Origin: B8-G4 sp033720735
Lineage (GTDB): Bacteria > Bacteroidota > Bacteroidia > Chitinophagales > Saprospiraceae
Length of the DNA: 9,114 nucleotides
NCBI GenBank assembly: GCA_033720735.1
Contig: JAWWBX010000174.1
Coordinates: forward strand, 1-9,114
Direction: 5' to 3'
A program made the translations under genes and the position numbers. This document shows positions 6,158-9,114 of the stretch, piece by piece. Below the pieces are notes generated by a model. That model saw only the letters and a list, made by a program, of their open reading frames with translations. It made no database searches and had not been told where the DNA came from. Each line of letters opens with the position of its first letter. Within the stretch, counting starts at the first letter, position 1.

Positions 6158-7111
6158 TCAGGAGGTGAACAGCTTGATAAAGAACACCAGTCCGATACTC
6201 ACCACAAGGCCAAAGGTCACCTTGGCGAGATCCTGGCCAACATCTTTCAACGCACGCTTGTCAACCTTGCTGTGCATCCGCCAGCGTATCGCGATCTCCC
6301 GCCCGGCCAGGAGTCCGATAAACACCCAGGTGGTACTCATGGGGACCTCATTCAACTCCTTGAAATACAGCAGGATCATACCATAGATAAAGTCAATGAT
6401 CGTGGCGGATCGGATATCCGTGGTATTCGTCTTGGCCAGAACAATCTTTTGAATTGCGCCTCCCTGGCTGTAAAAGATAAAAGCGAGCATGCCAAGCAGA
6501 ATGACCAGCGAAATCGCCAGCTGGCCACCGGATAATGAGCGCGGGAGGTATGCAAAGATGTTGGCAAAATCCTGGATCAGCCACTGTGACCAAAGGAAGC
6601 CCGTGGAGAGCCATTGCGCGATCGTCCAGTAGTTGCGCTGCCGCTTCGTGATGGGGATCTCGATAAATCGTCGTTCGAGCAGGCGAGTGATCAGAAAATA
6701 CACGACGATCGCAACCACAAACGCGACGCCGTATCCCGACACCGACTTGGTCAGCATGTCGCCCAGGTTCTCTTCATTGAAAAAAGTCAAAATCAGGAAT
6801 GATGTGCTTACCGGGATCCCGACCCTGGTGATGGCCATCAATACCAGTGGTGGTAGCACATAAAACCACCCCATCGGCTGGGGCAACGGATATTCCGAGA
6901 GCCGTGCATAGCTGACGTCGCCATCGTTGACCGACCAGCCATAGATGAGGGTACCGGCCAGAATGCTCCCGGCAAACAGGAACAACAGCCACCACGGGCG
7001 GCGACTGTTGGAACTGAGAAACGTTCCCAGCGTCTGGATCACATCGTTACCAACGACAGAATACCCTGCAAGGATAAATCCGACCCACATGAACACCAGG
7101 GAGAGATCCAT
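6158..7111 (-). CDS. Divergent PHO4/PiT-family permease-like membrane protein
   Basis: A hydrophobic protein of 317 residues with roughly eight or more membrane segments, at the inner membrane. It shows the two-repeat plan of the PiT inorganic phosphate transporters. From ATG 7111, repeat 1 has VVGNDVIQTLGTF at about 19-31, like the family's GxNDxANxxGT, then GIPVSTSFLILTF at 98-110. Repeat 2 has a degenerate counterpart, IQDFANIF at 179-186, then NEVPMSTTWVFIGLLAG at 254-270, like PVSSTHVLVGAVLG. The PVST motifs are well kept while the second Asn-Asp has become Gln-Asp, so the ion or substrate may differ from phosphate. A TTG at 7129 in the same frame overlaps the arsC stop as TTGA (4 bp) and would add six residues; ATG 7111 is preferred because TTG starts are rare. 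It lies directly downstream of arsC and is probably co-transcribed. No terminator is seen right after the stop. PiT-like is well supported; the substrate is unknown. Confidence 0.75.
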   Translation of the reverse strand: MDLSLVFMWVGFILAGYSVVGNDVIQTLGTFLSSNSRRPWWLLFLFAGSILAGTLIYGWSVNDGDVSYARLSEYPLPQPMGWFYVLPPLVLMAITRVGIPVSTSFLILTFFNEENLGDMLTKSVSGYGVAFVVAIVVYFLITRLLERRFIEIPITKRQRNYWTIAQWLSTGFLWSQWLIQDFANIFAYLPRSLSGGQLAISLVILLGMLAFIFYSQGGAIQKIVLAKTNTTDIRSATIIDFIYGMILLYFKELNEVPMSTTWVFIGLLAGREIAIRWRMHSKVDKRALKDVGQDLAKVTFGLVVSIGLVFFIKLFTS

Positions 7112-7125
7112 CGACAAAATTTGCG

Positions 7126-7545
7126 TCAAGATATAAATTGGTCCTGAGCCAACCCGGCGACATACGTCTTGATGGCGTCGCGGGTAGCGCGGTAGGCGGG
7201 CAGGACCTCAGCCGTCGGGCCTTTGAGGCGTGAGGGATCAGGGAAATCCCTGTGAAGCACGCGGGTGGCCCCGGGCAAGACCGGGCAGGCCTCACGGGCA
7301 TGATCACAGACAGTGATCACCAGGTCAAACTGGAGATTGACGTACTCATCGATGGTGTTTGAGGTGTGGTGAGCGATGTCAATACCATCTTCCTCCATGA
7401 CCATCACCGCCAGTGGATTCACGCCGTGGGCGACCACGCCGGCACTGTAAACTTCGGCTGAAGGGAAGTACGCCCGGAGATAGCCATGCGCCATTTGACT
7501 CCGGCAGCTGTTGCCTGTGCATAAGACCAGGATGCGTTCGACCAT
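7126..7545 (-). CDS. arsC: Thioredoxin-type arsenate reductase ArsC (LMW phosphatase fold)
   Basis: Cytoplasmic enzyme predicted to reduce arsenate to arsenite using a three-cysteine relay regenerated by thioredoxin. The 139-residue protein opens with the P-loop CTGNSCR at 9-15. Cys9 is the nucleophile and Cys80 and Cys87 (VCDHAREACP) match the Cys10-Cys82-Cys89 set of Staphylococcus pI258 ArsC; the extra Cys14 matches Cys15 there. YSAG at 33-36, HGVNPLA at 40-46, HHTS at 59-62 and DFPDP at 100-104 (Asp103 as general acid) complete the family pattern. The P-loop is followed by MAHG, where the pI258 enzyme has MAEG with a potassium ligand at the Glu. The three cysteines argue against a plain tyrosine phosphatase. 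No arsR, arsB or acr3 is adjacent; the next gene is the PiT-like permease, whose start touches the arsC stop. It diverges from pyrG across 111 bp. Confidence 0.88.
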   Translation of the reverse strand: MVERILVLCTGNSCRSQMAHGYLRAYFPSAEVYSAGVVAHGVNPLAVMVMEEDGIDIAHHTSNTIDEYVNLQFDLVITVCDHAREACPVLPGATRVLHRDFPDPSRLKGPTAEVLPAYRATRDAIKTYVAGLAQDQFIS

Positions 7546-7550
7546 GACCG

Positions 7551-7558
7551 CTAATGTA
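7551..7558 (-). promoter_or_regulatory. Weak -7-like element TACATTAG before arsC
   Basis: On the minus strand TACATTAG, one mismatch from TAnnTTTG, ends five bases before the arsC ATG. The layout resembles the nearly leaderless arrangement at 2902. A -33 box is not evident, and no ArsR-type palindrome was recognised nearby. Confidence 0.3.
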
Positions 7559-7627
7559 AGGGCTCATGACGGACATCGCCGGTGTTATCGGTGAAGAATT
7601 TGTTAAAGATCGCCGACACAGATTTTG

Positions 7628-7635
7628 TACCTTTG
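7628..7635 (+). promoter_or_regulatory. -7 element TACCTTTG of the pyrG promoter
   Basis: A perfect TAnnTTTG match lies 21 bp before the pyrG ATG, so the leader would be about 14-16 nt. A TTTG at 7599-7602 could be the -33 box, but the 25-bp spacing is longer than the usual 19-21 bp. The leader is too short for an attenuator hairpin. Confidence 0.6.
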
Positions 7636-7656
7636 TATCCCGTAACAGCGACAGAC

Positions 7657-9114
7657 ATGGTCAAGTATATCTTCGTTACGGGCGGCGTGACATCCTCACT
7701 TGGGAAAGGGATCATTTCCTCCTCTTTGGCTAAGCTTCTCAAAGACCGGGGCTACTCGGTCACCATCCAGAAATTCGATCCCTATATCAATGTAGATCCC
7801 GGCACCCTCAATCCCTACGAGCATGGCGAATGCTACGTGACCGACGACGGCGCCGAGACCGATCTCGACCTCGGGCACTACGAACGGTTCCTGAGTGTGT
7901 CGACCAGCCAGGCCAACAACGTGACCACCGGACGGATCTACCAGACGGTGATCACCAAGGAGCGCGCCGGTGACTACCTTGGCAAAACAGTCCAGGTGAT
8001 CCCGCATATTACTGACGAGATCAAGCGTCGCATCCGCCTGCTGGGCAAGACCGGTGATTACGATATCATTATCACGGAGTTGGGAGGCACAGTAGGGGAT
8101 ATCGAGTCTCTTCCGTATCTCGAAGCCTTGCGTCAGTTGAGACTGGAACTGGGCGACCACAATTCGGTCAATATTCACCTCACTCTGATCCCATACCTGG
8201 CAGCCGCCAAAGAGCTCAAGTCCAAACCGACCCAACACTCGGTCAAGGAGCTGCTGGAAACCGGAAATCATGCCGACATCCTGGTTTGCCGCACCGAACG
8301 ACCGCTAACCGACGAGATCCGCCACAAGCTCTCGCTCTTTTGCAACGTGAAAAAGGAATCCGTCATTGAGGCCATCGATGCCGAGTCGATCTACGATGTG
8401 CCGTTGCTCATGCAGAAGGAAAACCTGGACCATATTGTTCTCAACAAACTCAACCTGCCGTCGGAAGGGCGCGCTGAGCTGATCGCCTGGCGTGATTTCA
8501 TCGACAAGTTGAAAAACCCGCAACATCACGTGCGGATCGGGCTGGTGGGCAAGTACAATGAGCTGCAGGATGCGTACAAGTCGATCCATGAAGCCTTTGT
8601 CCATGCCGGAGCTGTCAACCGTTGCAAGGTTGAGGTCGTGGCGATTCATTCTGAGCTGCTTGAACTGACCGACCGCACCGAAGAGCTTATGTCGACCCTC
8701 CACGGTATCCTGGTCGCTCCCGGCTTTGGCGAACGGGGCATTGCGGGCAAGCTCCAGGCCATCGAGTATGTCCGGACTCAAAAGGTGCCGTTCTTCGGGA
8801 TCTGCCTGGGTATGCAATGCGCCGTGGTAGAGTTTGCCAACAACGTGCTGAAGCTGGAAGGTGCCGCCTCGACCGAAGTGCAGGAAGACAGTCCGCATCC
8901 TGTCATCGACCTGATGCCTGAGCAAAAGAAGATCACCACCAAGGGCGGAACGATGCGCCTTGGCGCCTACGACTGTAACATCAGCGAAGGATCACTGGCC
9001 CATGCGGCTTACCGGGAGACCAGGATCCAGGAGCGTCACCGGCATCGTTATGAGTTTAACAACGAGTACCTCAAGGACTTTCAGGAGAACGGTATGCTAC
9101 CGGTAGGGATCAAC
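7657..9114 (+). CDS. pyrG: CTP synthase PyrG (C-terminus beyond the right edge)
   Basis: PyrG makes CTP from UTP, ATP and glutamine, the last step of de novo pyrimidine nucleotide synthesis, in the cytoplasm as a tetramer. The first 486 of an expected 535-545 residues are present. The synthetase domain starts with KYIFVTGG at 3-10 and the P-loop GGVTSSLGKG at 9-18, then DPYINVDPGT at 41-50, DLDLGHYERF at 69-78 (Asp71, magnesium) and ITELGGTVGDIES at 139-151 (Glu141, magnesium). The class I glutamine amidotransferase domain begins near VGKYNELQDAYKS and carries PGFGERG and GICLGMQ, with Cys383 as nucleophile (Cys379 in E. coli). The catalytic His and Glu near the C-terminus lie outside the window. 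ATG 7657 gives the canonical N-terminus with no ribosome binding site, 21 bp after a perfect -7 element. It diverges from arsC; no functional link to that gene is apparent. Confidence 0.97.
   Translation, partial: MVKYIFVTGGVTSSLGKGIISSSLAKLLKDRGYSVTIQKFDPYINVDPGTLNPYEHGECYVTDDGAETDLDLGHYERFLSVSTSQANNVTTGRIYQTVITKERAGDYLGKTVQVIPHITDEIKRRIRLLGKTGDYDIIITELGGTVGDIESLPYLEALRQLRLELGDHNSVNIHLTLIPYLAAAKELKSKPTQHSVKELLETGNHADILVCRTERPLTDEIRHKLSLFCNVKKESVIEAIDAESIYDVPLLMQKENLDHIVLNKLNLPSEGRAELIAWRDFIDKLKNPQHHVRIGLVGKYNELQDAYKSIHEAFVHAGAVNRCKVEVVAIHSELLELTDRTEELMSTLHGILVAPGFGERGIAGKLQAIEYVRTQKVPFFGICLGMQCAVVEFANNVLKLEGAASTEVQEDSPHPVIDLMPEQKKITTKGGTMRLGAYDCNISEGSLAHAAYRETRIQERHRHRYEFNNEYLKDFQENGMLPVGIN

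Noticed and set aside
6039..6386. Plus-strand 115-codon open frame after the dnaK terminator.
   Set aside because: Most of it is antisense to the permease, and it has no promoter element, signal sequence or recognisable motif.
7696..8925. Two minus-strand open frames of about 200 codons inside pyrG.
   Set aside because: They are antisense to CTP synthase, whose motifs are continuous across the same region.

Overview
The window looks like an ordinary, densely packed stretch of chromosome from a member of the Bacteroidota. Three things point there: perfect or near-perfect TAnnTTTG promoter elements just upstream of several genes, start codons without Shine-Dalgarno sequences, and lipoproteins with acidic or Ser-Asp-Asp residues right after the lipobox cysteine (the surface-export style of this phylum). 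One lipoprotein also resembles DUF4249, a family typical of Bacteroidota. The DNA is moderately GC-rich, with no sign of phage, insertion sequence, CRISPR, tRNA or rRNA. A Saprospiria-like lineage is a guess from overall protein flavour, not something the sequence proves.

Layout. The left edge carries the N-terminal 127 codons of tilS (minus strand). It diverges across a 48-bp gap from a small lipocalin-like lipoprotein (430-903). A perfect 20-bp inverted repeat sits in that gap and offers a similar -7-like sequence on each strand. The lipoprotein converges on a minus-strand pair read panB then mltG (2762-909, 12-bp gap). A 151-bp divergent gap with a TAnnTTTG element on each strand separates panB from a second lipoprotein, DUF4249-like (2914-3897). 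Next comes a 156-bp gap filled with CTGAC/GTCAG inverted repeats, then dnaK (4054-5970) with a strong intrinsic terminator. A minus-strand pair follows: a thioredoxin-type arsenate reductase (7545-7126) and a divergent PHO4/PiT-like permease (starting at 7129 or 7111, ending 6158). At the right edge pyrG (CTP synthase) runs divergently from arsC and is cut after 486 codons.

How the genes work together. Most are housekeeping genes: tRNA modification (tilS), pantothenate/CoA synthesis (panB), termination of peptidoglycan strands (mltG), protein folding (dnaK) and pyrimidine nucleotides (pyrG). The accessory content is the two lipoproteins and the arsC-permease pair. That pair is the best candidate here for an uncharacterised functional unit, possibly handling arsenate and phosphate together. 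No gene-free stretch exceeds 300 bp; the longest is the 156-bp dnaK leader.
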